A DNA stretch of 56,236 nucleotides from Scatosoma sp045542595 (GCA_045542595.1 JAZQLI010000034.1:1-56236); one strand, 5' to 3'; positions 1-10,234 are shown, numbered from the stretch's first letter. Numbers and translations are program-made. The notes: generated by a model from the letters alone, not told the origin.

Positions 1-207
1 CTTCTCATAATGGCAATTATCATCACCTTTGAAGATGATGGAATCACCTTTATCTTTTTTAATTTTTCCTTCTTTAATTAAACGTTGCTTTTCCGTACGG
101 ATGCGTTCAAGCAAAACGGAAGCAGGCTCGTCATTTGGGTCTTGATTAACAAGTTTTCCCTGTATCGCTAATTGAAGAATAGATTTTCTTAATTGTTCTG
201 CTTTCAT
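1..207 (-). CDS. hsdS: Type I restriction enzyme specificity subunit HsdS, N-terminal part (cut by window edge)
   Basis: Only the first 69 codons are in the window; the gene continues past position 1. The start ATG (207-205) overlaps the hsdM stop as ATGA, so the two are translationally coupled. The protein begins MKAEQLRKSILQLAIQGKLV, the typical opening of HsdS target-recognition subunits, followed by an acidic/basic stretch ending near a GDDN motif. HsdS joins two HsdM copies and sets the DNA recognition sequence of the methylase and of the full R2M2S enzyme. The recognition domains lie outside the window, so specificity cannot be judged. Confidence 0.85.
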   Translation of the reverse strand, partial: MKAEQLRKSILQLAIQGKLVNQDPNDEPASVLLERIRTEKQRLIKEGKIKKDKGDSIIFKGDDNCHYEK

Positions 208-1673
208 TCTTTATCCCCTAACAATGCCATAATTTCGCCAAGCACTCTATCAATATCAGCGTCAAGGCTTGCACGCTTTTCACGGTAATTTTTAATCAAG
301 TCTTGTGGAGCAAGAATTTCTTCTTCCTCGTGAGGATAGCCACAAAGGTCGATATTATAGTTAAGTTCAGCAATTTCAGTAGCCGTATACTTCTTTGCCT
401 TAGGAAACTCATCTACGATAATTTCTTCACGATTATTCCACCAATCCATAGCAGGAGCGAAATGCTCTAACTTCATAGGCTTAGTTTTTGAGAAGTTTTT
501 ATAACCTTCGGGCATATCTAAACGATAGAACCACGTTTCTTTGGTTGCGCCCGTATTATCAAAGAATAAAATATTAGTAGTTATTGACGTATAAGGCGCA
601 AAAACACTATGTGGCATACGAACAATCGTATGTAAGTTAAATTCAGAGAATAATTTCTTTTTAATTGCAACCTTTGCATTATCCGTTCCGAACAAAAATC
701 CGTCAGGAAGAATAACGGCACAACGACCATTTTCTTTTAATCTGTACATAATAACGGACATAAACAAGTCTGCCGTTTCACTACTTGCTAAATCTGACGG
801 GAAATGGTTTTTAACTTCGTTTTTCTCGCTACCACCATAAGGGGGATTCATTAAAATTACGTCGAACTTATCTTTATCGGTATAGTCTAACACGTCATAT
901 AACAACGTATTATCGTGATATATTCTCGGAATATCAATATCGTGCAACAACAAGTTTGTTACGCAAAGCATATACGGGAATTGCTTTTTCTCAATACCAT
1001 ATACGGAATTATTGATTTTTTCAATATCGTCAGCACTATCTTTTAATTCGCTTAATTCTTTAAGCCAACTTGTCAAAAAACCACCCGTTCCGCAAGCAAA
1101 GTCTGCGCACTTTTCACCTATTTGTGGTTTAATCATTTTTGCCATAAAGTCGGTAACGGCACGTGGCGTATAAAATTCACCCGAAGAACCTGCACTTTGC
1201 AATTCTTTTAAGATAGATTCGTAAATTTCGCCAAAAGCGTGGCTTTCTTCGTAGTCGCTTAAATCTAATTCGTCAATAACGTTTAATACTTGGCGAAGAA
1301 GAACGCCGTCCTTCATATATTGGTTTGCATCTTCAAACGTGGTTTTAACGATTGCTTTTCTAATAGGCGTTTGAGGCGTAACTTCCAACTTTTTAAGCGT
1401 AGGGAAAACAGTGTTGTTTACAAAGTTCAACAACGCATCACCCGTCATACCTTTTCCGCTTTCGTCGTGCGCCCAATTACGCCAACGACATTCTTCGGGA
1501 ATAATAGAAGTATAATCGTCTTCGTTAAATTCCCAATCGTCTTCTTTTGCATCGTAAACTTTTAAGAACAACATCCAAGCGATTTGTTCTATTCTTTGCG
1601 CGTCGCCGTTAATACCGGCGTCGTTTCTCATTATGTCACGAATTCTTTTTACAAATCCTGAAATATTACTCAT
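204..1673 (-). CDS. hsdM: Type I restriction-modification DNA methyltransferase HsdM
   Basis: The 489-residue protein is of normal length for HsdM. It has an N-terminal helical HsdM_N region (about 1-140), the GEFYTPR signature (165-171), SAM-binding motif I DFACGTGGF (191-199) and catalytic motif IV NPPY (276-279), which indicate an N6-adenine methyltransferase. It methylates the host target site and, with HsdS and HsdR, forms the restriction complex. It starts one base after the hsdR stop and overlaps hsdS by four bases, so hsdR-hsdM-hsdS is one minus-strand operon. No disrupted motif was seen, so it should be active. Confidence 0.95.
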   Translation of the reverse strand: MSNISGFVKRIRDIMRNDAGINGDAQRIEQIAWMLFLKVYDAKEDDWEFNEDDYTSIIPEECRWRNWAHDESGKGMTGDALLNFVNNTVFPTLKKLEVTPQTPIRKAIVKTTFEDANQYMKDGVLLRQVLNVIDELDLSDYEESHAFGEIYESILKELQSAGSSGEFYTPRAVTDFMAKMIKPQIGEKCADFACGTGGFLTSWLKELSELKDSADDIEKINNSVYGIEKKQFPYMLCVTNLLLHDIDIPRIYHDNTLLYDVLDYTDKDKFDVILMNPPYGGSEKNEVKNHFPSDLASSETADLFMSVIMYRLKENGRCAVILPDGFLFGTDNAKVAIKKKLFSEFNLHTIVRMPHSVFAPYTSITTNILFFDNTGATKETWFYRLDMPEGYKNFSKTKPMKLEHFAPAMDWWNNREEIIVDEFPKAKKYTATEIAELNYNIDLCGYPHEEEEILAPQDLIKNYREKRASLDADIDRVLGEIMALLGDKE

Positions 1674-1674
1674 T

Positions 1675-4050
1675 TTATGCTACCGCCCTATAAATTTCTC
1701 TTTCTAATTCTCTAACTGCTTGTAAATAACCGTCTTTACCACCAAAAAGTTGTGCGATTTTAATAGGTTTACCGAATTTTACAAACGGGTCGAGTTTTAA
1801 CACGTCTATGCTTTCAATTTCAACTACACCACCATCGGCATATTTATCAAGCAATGCTTCTAAAACCTTTCTTGCCGTTTCGCCATACTTTGCAAACACG
1901 TTGCGCTTTTTAACGTTTTCGGCGCGCTCTTTTCTGGTCAAAGGCTTTTGGTCGTATGCAATATGGCATATAAAGTCAAAATCATCAACGTCGGACATTC
2001 CTTCATCCGCTTTAATTGCTTCAAGGTCTATGCCTCTACTTAAAAACAATTCTTTAATTGTTTCTTTTTTATCTTCCGCCGTCCATTTTTGGATAAAATC
2101 TTCAAGAGAAGCATACTCACCAAAGATATTTGACTTTGTATAGTCAATAATACTTTCTTGCCTTAACAACTTGCCGTTGGTATCGTAGATAGCAACGCTC
2201 TTTTGAATTACTTCTACCCTACAACCGCTTTTATCCACGTAAGGTTTAACTTTAGGTGGAGTCGGTGGAACAGGAGGTTTAGGTGGAACAGGCAAATCAG
2301 GAGTTGGCGGAAATTTCTTTTTAGGATAATCGGGATCAATTTCCACTTCGCCGTCCCAATCGGGGTCAGCAAATAATCTTGTTACGCCTCTAAAATCCAT
2401 AATAGAGAAATGCGTTTTGCCGTCATTTTCCCTGATTCTAGTACCACGCCCAATGATTTGCTTAAATTCAGTCATAGAACCAATCCACTCGTCAAGAACT
2501 ATAAGTTTTACCATTTTACAATCTGCACCCGTCGAAAGCAACTTAGACGTTGTTGCAATTACAGGATATTTTGACGATACGGAAATAAAATAGTCTAATT
2601 TACTCTTACCGTAATCATCGCTACCCGTAATTCTAACCACGTAATCAGGATTTATTTTACACATATCTGAGTTACAATTGGTAAGCGCAATTCTCATCCT
2701 GTCCGCAGCATCTTCCGTTGCGCAAAAAACGATGGTTTTCGCCATTCGGTCGGTTGCTTTTAAGTATTCTGTAATCTCTTTTGCGACCTCGTCAATTCTA
2801 TCTTGAATGATAATGTTATAATCATAATCGCGATTGTTATAAATTCTATCTTCAATCAATTGTCCGTAATAATCGGTTTGCCCTTTATACGGACGCCATC
2901 CGTCGCCAATATTTGTTTTTATATTGATAACTTTAAACGGTGCAAGGAATCCGTCGTCAATACCTTCTTTAAGGCTATACTTATATACAGGTTCGCCAAA
3001 GTAGTCAATATTAGATATTTCCGCCGTTTCTTTTGGCGTTGCGGTCATACCGATTTGCGTTGCACTTGTAAAATATTCCAAAATCTTACGCCAACGGCTT
3101 TCTTCCTTTGCCGAGCCTCTATGGCACTCGTCAACAATAATAAGGTCAAAGAAATCAGGTGCAAAAAGTTGACTATATCTTGCTAAAACTTCTTCATCCG
3201 TTTCTTCTTCACCGTCTTTTTTATTGCCTACAAGTTGTTGATACAACGAAAAATAAACTTGGTGAGACGTGATAGTCGTTTTATCGTCCTTTGCAAAGTT
3301 GATTTTATGTATCACTTTTTCAAGAGGCTTAAAGTCACCGCTTATCGTTTGGTCAACAAGGTTGTTTCTATCGGCAAGATATAAAATCTTTTGCTTCATT
3401 CCGCTTGCTAAAAGGCGGTATACGATTTGGAACGCCGTATATGTTTTGCCCGTACCTGTTGCCATTACAAGCAAAATTCTATCTTGACCTTTTGCAATAG
3501 CGTCAAGCGTTTTATTTACAGCGTTTCTTTGATAATAACGCGGAGAATACGTGTTTTGGCTTGTATAGTAAGGTTGACTCATTACCTTAACTTGATTGTC
3601 TGATAAACCTTGTCCGCCATTTATTTCTGCATTATAACGAGCGAGTAATTCTTCAGGCGTAGGAAACTCGTCCATGCTTATTTGTCTTTCTTGTCCCGTT
3701 AAAAAATCATATTCTTCAAAACCGTCGCCGTTAGAACTGTATGCAAATTTTATATCCATCATCTGGGCATAAGTTTTCGCTTGTTGCATGCCAAAAGAAA
3801 TCGTATGATTATTATCTTTTGCTTCAACGATTGCAATAGGATAATCTTTGCTCATATACAAAATATAGTCGGCTTTTTTAGCAGCACCACGAACTGCAAT
3901 GTTGCCTTTAAGGTTAATTTTACCATCGGTAAATTGAACCTTTGTTTCCATAGTGATTTTATCTTTCCAACCTTTAGACAAAAGCGCAGGTGTTATAAAA
4001 TTTAATTTAATATCCTTTTCGGTCATTTGTTTTTTGTCGAGAATAGTCAT
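1675..4050 (-). CDS. hsdR: Type I restriction enzyme R subunit HsdR (EcoEI-like)
   Basis: This is the 791-residue motor/nuclease subunit. The N-terminal PD-(D/E)xK nuclease site is visible as D61 and E76-A-K78. The SF2 translocase has Walker A ATGTGKT (197-203), DECH box (307-310), TATP (336-339) and a motif VI of the form QIIGRGTR. A proline-rich linker (PVPPKPPVPPTPPK) then leads into an EcoEI-type C-terminal domain. It starts at ATG 4050 behind AAGGAG. HsdR translocates unmethylated DNA and cleaves it at a distance. It is the first gene of the RM operon; the hairpin at 4068-4092 lies in its leader. Confidence 0.94.
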   Translation of the reverse strand: MTILDKKQMTEKDIKLNFITPALLSKGWKDKITMETKVQFTDGKINLKGNIAVRGAAKKADYILYMSKDYPIAIVEAKDNNHTISFGMQQAKTYAQMMDIKFAYSSNGDGFEEYDFLTGQERQISMDEFPTPEELLARYNAEINGGQGLSDNQVKVMSQPYYTSQNTYSPRYYQRNAVNKTLDAIAKGQDRILLVMATGTGKTYTAFQIVYRLLASGMKQKILYLADRNNLVDQTISGDFKPLEKVIHKINFAKDDKTTITSHQVYFSLYQQLVGNKKDGEEETDEEVLARYSQLFAPDFFDLIIVDECHRGSAKEESRWRKILEYFTSATQIGMTATPKETAEISNIDYFGEPVYKYSLKEGIDDGFLAPFKVINIKTNIGDGWRPYKGQTDYYGQLIEDRIYNNRDYDYNIIIQDRIDEVAKEITEYLKATDRMAKTIVFCATEDAADRMRIALTNCNSDMCKINPDYVVRITGSDDYGKSKLDYFISVSSKYPVIATTSKLLSTGADCKMVKLIVLDEWIGSMTEFKQIIGRGTRIRENDGKTHFSIMDFRGVTRLFADPDWDGEVEIDPDYPKKKFPPTPDLPVPPKPPVPPTPPKVKPYVDKSGCRVEVIQKSVAIYDTNGKLLRQESIIDYTKSNIFGEYASLEDFIQKWTAEDKKETIKELFLSRGIDLEAIKADEGMSDVDDFDFICHIAYDQKPLTRKERAENVKKRNVFAKYGETARKVLEALLDKYADGGVVEIESIDVLKLDPFVKFGKPIKIAQLFGGKDGYLQAVRELEREIYRAVA

Positions 4051-4067
4051 TTTGTTCTCCTTATATG

Positions 4068-4092
4068 TTCCGATAATTTTTTATTATCGGAA
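4068..4092. promoter_or_regulatory. Perfect 10-bp inverted repeat in the hsdR leader
   Basis: The arms TTCCGATAAT and ATTATCGGAA are separated by five T's, a few bases before the hsdR ribosome-binding site. It could be an operator or an RNA hairpin controlling restriction expression. No regulator is identified and function is inference. Confidence 0.4.
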
Positions 4093-4113
4093 GTTGATTG
4101 GTAAAATTTTTAA

Positions 4114-4133
4114 AAATGTTTTTGGAAACATTT
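4114..4133 (-). terminator. Hairpin directly after the DUF4365-like helicase gene
   Basis: The 8-bp perfect stem AAATGTTT/AAACATTT with a four-base loop begins right after the stop codon of the gene ending at 4135. It is followed on the minus strand by A/T-rich sequence with short T runs. It is a weak, AU-rich terminator candidate. Confidence 0.45.
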
Positions 4134-4134
4134 T

Positions 4135-7100
4135 TTACATGAGCACTTTTTTCTTTATTATTTCAAAACTTTTTTGTCTTGAAGGGTTTTCTTCAAACCT
4201 TGAGATTATTTCCTTCATTGTCTCAGAACTCCAATATATCTTAAGTTTTTTCTTTGCTCGCGTAATAGCGGTATAAAATATACCATGAGTAATTTTTTCC
4301 GAATTACTTCTTGGTATAATGACTTTCACTGAATCATACTCTAACCCTTGCGCCTTATGAATAGAAACCGCATACGCTAATTGGAAAGGAACAATAGACA
4401 TTAGCCGTAAAGAAGAATCCTTTTCATATTCTTCATCACTAAATGATTGAACAAAAAACCTTATACGAGTATATCCATCGCCCGCACTTATCCATTCAAT
4501 TCCTTCTCTTTTACAAATGTCTTCAGTAATGTTCACTACAACATCTATGGTAAACCAAATACAATTATCGTCTTTTTCAATATCTACAATTCGACCTTTT
4601 AAGTTATTGTATAGAATTGTAAAACGTTTTGTATCATTAAACAAAATCGGGTCATTAACTTTATATGTCCAATCTTGCCAAACAACTGCCTTTCCTTTTG
4701 TATTTGCGCTTTGAAAATAACTATTCATATTATTTAAGCCAAATTTACCATCGTAATTTAAGCACAAAACAACCTCATCTTTTTCTTGATTTGCAAAAAC
4801 ATTTTCGCCTATATCTTCAGAAAAAGGACCATCCATAGAAAGTTTCTCAGTCATTAAGTCGCCACGTTGTCTAACCTCATCCCATAATCCAATAAGTTCC
4901 GGCTCTTTGGTCCGCCATGTGTTTAATAATTCTACATTTGCACCTGGTGTATTTATGATATCTTTAGCATATAAAAACCAATTACCGAATTCGATGGATT
5001 CAATTTGATAAATATCTCCTGCGAACACTAATAAAGCATCACTTCTTACTTTATCTAAAAAGACTCTCATAATACGATTGTCTATCGTACTACATTCATC
5101 AACAAAAATAATATCATAATCAGGCAATGACACTTTTTTAGTAAAACTATCCAAGGAAATAAATTCGGCGCCAACTCCAGGGTTTTCTATTCTTCTTTTC
5201 AAGTTTTGTTTTGCTGTATGTGTTTTTGTCAAGAATAATTTCTTGTGGTTAGGCATCATATTTGATATATAATTTATCAAAGTCGTTTTACCTGTTCCCG
5301 CAGCACCATATATTAGCATCAAACGAGAATTAACAAATACATTCTTTAATGCAATTTCTTTTTGTTTATCCTCCGACAAATCTAATTTGCTTTCTTTTAA
5401 ATAACGAGCATTGTACTCCTTTTGCCCTTTATTCCCTTCTTTAGTAAAACTCAAAAGCGATTTTAAAATACTAATCGTAGTTCTTTCATACGAATCTATG
5501 GTTACAAAATCATCCACAACCTTAATTTGATACCCCTGACTTTTTTCCCAGTTGTCTAAACTGTTGTTATAATCAGTAATGTCTTTATCAGTAGCAATTA
5601 TACCTTTTTCAAAATAAATTTCGCCTGTTTTTTTGATTTCGTTTTTCAACGTAATATACGGAATATAGGTATCAATACAATCTTCATTTGTAATATCAAT
5701 AATATGGTTGATATTATTAAATTCGCTAGTTTTTCCTCCTAACAAATCTGAAACAAATGGCTTTTCTTCAAAAGGCACACATCCACTAGACACATATAAA
5801 TCTTCGCAAAGTCTCTTAGATGTAGCAGAATACGGTAAAACTTTCTCAATAATTTCTTCTTTTAAACTTAAAAGCAAATAACGCACGACATGGCGACCAT
5901 ATACAGCTGATTCTTTCGCATATTTATCTTTAAGAGCCATTAATATTTCTTTGTATGTAGAGGTAGTGGTTTTTGAATATATGTGATTGATAACAACTTC
6001 AAATGTTGCTTTATTTAAATCAATTAATTCCATCAAATTAATCCCTGTCTTCGTTAAAAAAGACATAAGAGACTTATATTCACTATAATTAGCTGACAAT
6101 TTTGTTGGCATATTTATTATTTTGCCCATCAAATTAAGACATCTAGCATCTACCGCAACTTCCCAATTAGTAATTACTTTAATAGATGAATCTATGCCCC
6201 AAAGTTTGATATTGCAATTCTCATAATGCACTTTAATTGAATAACTCGTTGAAATATTTTGTTTTGTATATGCTGTAATCCTATTATATTTCGTGGCATA
6301 TACTCCCGCCAATTGCAATGTGATTTCATAATATCTTTCTGTTCCAATAAAAAATGGAGTTTTCTTTTGAATATAAAAAAGTGATTTACTAAGTTCTTTA
6401 CCTTTTGGCTCCACAGTATCAACAACCGTAGCAACATTTTTATAATATTGCTCATCTTGTTTATCCATTTTTAACGGAAATTTCTCTAAATTATCAATAA
6501 TGCTTAAATTATATTCTTTTTGGAAAAATTCTCTAATTTGCCATAAAAAGTTATAATATTTAAGCATTAGCCTCTCAGACTGGTCATCGTCTGCTTCTTT
6601 ATCTTCTATATATTTTAACCCTTTCATAAACGTTGCAAGGTATTTTGTTCCTATATTTAATTGAGCCTGCTCCCAAGCTAGTTGTAAATTCGTTCGTGAA
6701 TTACCTAACTTTAACGAGTTCAATAATAAAGCCGCACGACACAAGTCGTAAAGTCTGGGCAAAATTAAATTAGAAACTTCTGCTCTTGATAATCCATCAG
6801 TCTCTATAAGGTCAATTTTTGATGTAATATGCTTATCACAAGCAGCAATGATTTTGTCTATCTCATTTCTATCAAGTTCTTTTTCACTTAACTTATTAAC
6901 AAAAGAATGATGAATTATAATTGATTCTAATTTCTTGCAAAACAAATTTACACTTTCAACAGTATTCAATATTTCTTCATCTGCTGTAAAAGTAATAGTT
7001 GTGCTTTCTCTATCAAAATCAATACCGTTGATAAATTCCACGGACATATATTTATAAAATATTCTTTCCTGTCCTCTAATATCAGGATTAAGCACAACAA

Positions 7101-7443
7101 TAAGAAGTCCAGGGTCCAACGTTACATCTGTAGCAATAAATGCCGGAAAAGCTAAACTCTTTAACGAATACTTAATCTCTCCGTTTATCTCAGTATAGTT
7201 ATGCGTTCCTTTAACTTGAACGATAAAGCTATGTTTAGGCCTTCTATCAACGTCTGGATTTGGCACAAACTCAAACGTGCCATCAGTATTAGGCCACTTA
7301 TCATTTTTTGCAAAGTTAGTATTTATTTTGCCATCTGACCTAAAGAAAAATTCAATAGTAGAAATTGCAGAATCGTCTTCAGCTGAACGTTCCGTGTGCG
7401 TTTTTAAATGTCTCTCTATAATTTCTTTTGATTGCGATAACAT
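4135..7443 (-). CDS. DUF4365-like nuclease domain fused to a superfamily 1 helicase/ATPase
   Basis: The 1102-residue protein has three parts. Residues about 20-180 look like a DUF4365-type PD-(D/E)xK fold, with the characteristic FIVQVKG segment and upstream acidic residues. The middle 500 residues have no recognised motif. The C-terminal third is a UvrD/RecD-like SF1 helicase with GAAGTGKT (about 712-719), FVDECS (about 783) and the UvrD_C_2 motif SIHKAQGLEYDSV (about 1030). The start is ATG 7443 behind AAAGGAG. It sits directly upstream of hsdR in the same direction, in a defence context, so an anti-phage DNA-degrading role is likely but inferred. It could instead be a repair helicase. Confidence 0.75.
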   Translation of the reverse strand: MLSQSKEIIERHLKTHTERSAEDDSAISTIEFFFRSDGKINTNFAKNDKWPNTDGTFEFVPNPDVDRRPKHSFIVQVKGTHNYTEINGEIKYSLKSLAFPAFIATDVTLDPGLLIVVLNPDIRGQERIFYKYMSVEFINGIDFDRESTTITFTADEEILNTVESVNLFCKKLESIIIHHSFVNKLSEKELDRNEIDKIIAACDKHITSKIDLIETDGLSRAEVSNLILPRLYDLCRAALLLNSLKLGNSRTNLQLAWEQAQLNIGTKYLATFMKGLKYIEDKEADDDQSERLMLKYYNFLWQIREFFQKEYNLSIIDNLEKFPLKMDKQDEQYYKNVATVVDTVEPKGKELSKSLFYIQKKTPFFIGTERYYEITLQLAGVYATKYNRITAYTKQNISTSYSIKVHYENCNIKLWGIDSSIKVITNWEVAVDARCLNLMGKIINMPTKLSANYSEYKSLMSFLTKTGINLMELIDLNKATFEVVINHIYSKTTTSTYKEILMALKDKYAKESAVYGRHVVRYLLLSLKEEIIEKVLPYSATSKRLCEDLYVSSGCVPFEEKPFVSDLLGGKTSEFNNINHIIDITNEDCIDTYIPYITLKNEIKKTGEIYFEKGIIATDKDITDYNNSLDNWEKSQGYQIKVVDDFVTIDSYERTTISILKSLLSFTKEGNKGQKEYNARYLKESKLDLSEDKQKEIALKNVFVNSRLMLIYGAAGTGKTTLINYISNMMPNHKKLFLTKTHTAKQNLKRRIENPGVGAEFISLDSFTKKVSLPDYDIIFVDECSTIDNRIMRVFLDKVRSDALLVFAGDIYQIESIEFGNWFLYAKDIINTPGANVELLNTWRTKEPELIGLWDEVRQRGDLMTEKLSMDGPFSEDIGENVFANQEKDEVVLCLNYDGKFGLNNMNSYFQSANTKGKAVVWQDWTYKVNDPILFNDTKRFTILYNNLKGRIVDIEKDDNCIWFTIDVVVNITEDICKREGIEWISAGDGYTRIRFFVQSFSDEEYEKDSSLRLMSIVPFQLAYAVSIHKAQGLEYDSVKVIIPRSNSEKITHGIFYTAITRAKKKLKIYWSSETMKEIISRFEENPSRQKSFEIIKKKVLM

Positions 7444-7479
7444 AATTTCTCCTTTCTTTTGTTAAATCCAACCACTAAA

Positions 7480-7863
7480 CTAAAATTCTCTTCTGATTTT
7501 TTCTAATATTTCTTCGTCCGCAGGGCAGAAATTATAGTTTTGAATTTCCGCCGGCGTTATCCATTTTATATCATTATGCTCTAGTTTTTGTGGAATTCCT
7601 TCAGCTATCGTAGCATTAAACAACGTTAAATGCACGGTAATGTCGGGATATTCGTGAACGACTTCCATAAAAACGTCACCAACGTTAAGCGTAATATTTA
7701 ATTCTTCTTTGCACTCGCGAATTAAAGCATGTTCTTTTGTTTCTCCTTGTTCAACCTTTCCGCCAACAAACTCCCAAAGGAGCGCTCTCGCTTTATTGGC
7801 AGGTCTTTGGCAAATCAAAAACTTATCCTTATCCCAAATAAGTGCCGCAACAACTTCTACCAT
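7480..7863 (-). CDS. mutT: MutT/CTP-pyrophosphohydrolase-type Nudix hydrolase
   Basis: The 127-residue protein is a single Nudix domain. The Nudix box runs from G-G-K-V-E-Q-G-E to R-E-C-K-E-E-L-N-I and keeps every metal-binding glutamate; the usual final Gly is Asn. The N-terminal VEVVAALIW and the LWEFVGGK segment resemble MutT-family enzymes that clean 8-oxo-dGTP or modified cytidine nucleotides. ATG 7863 is chosen over the GTG at 7872 because AGGTGA is correctly spaced from it. An extended -10 promoter lies just upstream. It sits between two nuclease-helicase genes, so it may be part of the island or a passenger. Confidence 0.85.
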   Translation of the reverse strand: MVEVVAALIWDKDKFLICQRPANKARALLWEFVGGKVEQGETKEHALIRECKEELNITLNVGDVFMEVVHEYPDITVHLTLFNATIAEGIPQKLEHNDIKWITPAEIQNYNFCPADEEILEKIRREF

Positions 7864-7880
7864 AACACTCACCTACTTCT

Positions 7881-7889
7881 ATTATAGCA
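7881..7889 (-). promoter_or_regulatory. Extended -10 promoter for the Nudix gene
   Basis: On the minus strand TGCTATAAT is an extended -10 element with a perfect TATAAT hexamer, about 18 bases before the ATG at 7863. No good -35 hexamer is present, as is usual for this promoter class. Confidence 0.55.
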
Positions 7890-7969
7890 TAACCAGATTT
7901 AAAATCTATTCCGCAGTAATCATAATATTTTTCCGCAGTTGTCGAATTTAACCCCTAAAAAGTATAATT

Positions 7970-10234
7970 TTACTTTATTCTTTCGTAATATTCGTCCAAC
8001 TTCTTATCGCAAACAGAAAGTATGTGTGCTTTCTCGTCATCCGAAAGTTTCTTCCAAACGGTTGAATCCACTCCCACAATTCCAAGCGTTTTTGTATGGC
8101 GCATCATATTCATATCTTCAAAACGCTTAAATGGATTAGAAAGAATATTGCGTTCCGCTTCTTTATCTGTGTATCCACCTTTTGCAAAGATACTATTTTG
8201 CTTCTCAACTTTCAACCCTTTAACACGCCTATCTTCGTAATATGCCTTAAAATACGAAACGATATCTTCAATCTTCACTCTGCCTTGCTTGTCGGCGTAT
8301 TGAAGTACCGCTTTGAGCAAAACAGGCTTATAAGAATAACTCATATCCATTTGCTCCACCATTTCCATAAACAACGTCTTACGGTTATTATCGTCTATGA
8401 GTTTCCAGCCAAACTCTTGCGCATAGCGTTCCAAAGTTTCTTCTTTGAAATACTTAAACACCCTATGTTCGCTCATAGGTATAACTAAATCAGGAATCAA
8501 TTTCCCTTCACGAACGTATCTCTCTATCGTTTCAGATTGAACGTCCACACGGCGAATAAATTCCATTTGGCTTATCATACCCGCCGCCTCTTCTTGCCAA
8601 TTAAAGATATCAACGGCTTCGTAATCGGTAGCGTCAACGGGATAATCAATCACTGCGTCAGGGCGTTCGCCTTTTGCGTAAAGCTCTATTTCCGCTTCCC
8701 GTTGTCCCTTTTTCCCTAAAACCGTTCCACCTGTATGGTAATCTTTGAGCTTAAACAAACGGTGCATAGAATACGGCGCGTTATATTGACTTGCGTTATC
8801 CACAAAGTCAAACACCATCAAAAAGTCCTTTCCTTCGCTAAGTCGCATACCACGACCTAATTGTTGCGTATATAAAACTTTCGACATAGTGGGACGAGCC
8901 ATAAACAACACTTCCGTTTGCGGACAATCCCAGCCTTCGTTCAACAAATCGCACGCACACAAAACTTTCAACTCGCCACTTGCGAATTTTGCAATTTGCT
9001 CGTTTCTTTCGGACGTTTTCATACTACCCGAAACCGCCATAGCCGAAACGCCTTGTTCCTTGAAAAGTTCTGCTATCTGCTCCGCGTGCTTTACCGAAGC
9101 GCAGAACACTACCGTTCGTTTGTCTTTAACGTAAGTAAGCCAAGTATCAACAATGAGTTTATTCCTCTCCGTCACGCAAATTTTAACGTCTAAATCTCGA
9201 ATATTATACTGCACGCTGTTAAAACGAACTTTCGTCATATCAATATTCGTATGGATTCTGATACAACGAACGTTGGTAAGCGCGCCCATTTCAACTGCCG
9301 TTTGAATATCTAATTTATGTGCCGTATTTTTGAATATTTCGAGAATATTCGTATCATCTGCTCGTTCGGGCGTAGCCGTTAAACCCAATATAAATTTCGG
9401 CTTAAAATACGCCAAAACTTTTTGATAAGTGTCTGCCGTGGCGTGATGCGCTTCGTCAATGATTATGTAGTCGAAATCGTCGTCCTTAAACGAGTCTAAA
9501 TTAAGCGCAACGCTTTGAATACTACCGCAAATCACGTGCGAATCATAGTCCTTTACACTATCGGCAAATTTACCAACCGAAACGCCGTTCCATATTGACT
9601 TAAACGTGTTATATGCTTGATTAACAAGCTCCATTGTATGCGCAACGAATAACGTTCGCCCGCCAACTCTTTTGGCATCCATAACTGCCGTTACGGTTTT
9701 ACCCGTACCCGTTGCTTGATATAAGAGCGCAATCGTTTCCTTTCTTTCTCGCATTACTTGCAAGTTCTTAAGCGCTTCTTGTTGATATTCTCGAAGTTCA
9801 AGTTTGCCACCGTCAAGAGCTTGTCCACGTTGTGTAGGAAGATAATCGTCTATTTCCTTAAATCTACTTTCCGAACCTAAAAACAAACGCAATTCGTCTT
9901 TAACCGTGTCGGGCTGTTTTTGCATTTGCCGAACCGTCCAGCGATAAACGTCCCAACCGAGATGAATCATACTGTTTTGTTTGAGTAAATCATCAGTGAA
10001 TTTATCTTTTGAAACGAGTCTTGGATTGTGAGATGCTTCGTCGTCTATTTCAATAGCAATTCTTTTTGCGCCACTTTCGCAGACAAAATCAGCAAATCTT
10101 GCATTTTGATATATGTCAAAGAAAGGGTATTGAGAATATAAATACCCTGCCTTTTCCGCACCAAAAGTGTCAGCAAACAAATCTATGAATAAATCTTCTG
10201 CTCCGCTACCAGAAATAGGCTTCAATTCTGCCAT
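7970..10234 (-). CDS. DEAD/DEAH-box helicase with N-terminal Vsr/DUF559-like nuclease domain
   Basis: The 754-residue protein starts with a probable endonuclease domain (about 30-110): ADFVCESG, then IAIEIDDEASHN, then LGWDVYRW, the layout of Vsr/DUF559 PD-(D/E)xK nucleases. The SF2 helicase core follows with ATGTGKT (about 176), IIDEAHH (about 261), LTATPERAD and QQLGRGMRLSEG (about 460). The C-terminal 250 residues are unassigned. It begins three bases after the MazG-like stop, so it is the last gene of a coupled operon starting near 13290. The nuclease-helicase fusion and context suggest DNA restriction of invaders; this is inference. Confidence 0.8.
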   Translation of the reverse strand: MAELKPISGSGAEDLFIDLFADTFGAEKAGYLYSQYPFFDIYQNARFADFVCESGAKRIAIEIDDEASHNPRLVSKDKFTDDLLKQNSMIHLGWDVYRWTVRQMQKQPDTVKDELRLFLGSESRFKEIDDYLPTQRGQALDGGKLELREYQQEALKNLQVMRERKETIALLYQATGTGKTVTAVMDAKRVGGRTLFVAHTMELVNQAYNTFKSIWNGVSVGKFADSVKDYDSHVICGSIQSVALNLDSFKDDDFDYIIIDEAHHATADTYQKVLAYFKPKFILGLTATPERADDTNILEIFKNTAHKLDIQTAVEMGALTNVRCIRIHTNIDMTKVRFNSVQYNIRDLDVKICVTERNKLIVDTWLTYVKDKRTVVFCASVKHAEQIAELFKEQGVSAMAVSGSMKTSERNEQIAKFASGELKVLCACDLLNEGWDCPQTEVLFMARPTMSKVLYTQQLGRGMRLSEGKDFLMVFDFVDNASQYNAPYSMHRLFKLKDYHTGGTVLGKKGQREAEIELYAKGERPDAVIDYPVDATDYEAVDIFNWQEEAAGMISQMEFIRRVDVQSETIERYVREGKLIPDLVIPMSEHRVFKYFKEETLERYAQEFGWKLIDDNNRKTLFMEMVEQMDMSYSYKPVLLKAVLQYADKQGRVKIEDIVSYFKAYYEDRRVKGLKVEKQNSIFAKGGYTDKEAERNILSNPFKRFEDMNMMRHTKTLGIVGVDSTVWKKLSDDEKAHILSVCDKKLDEYYERIK

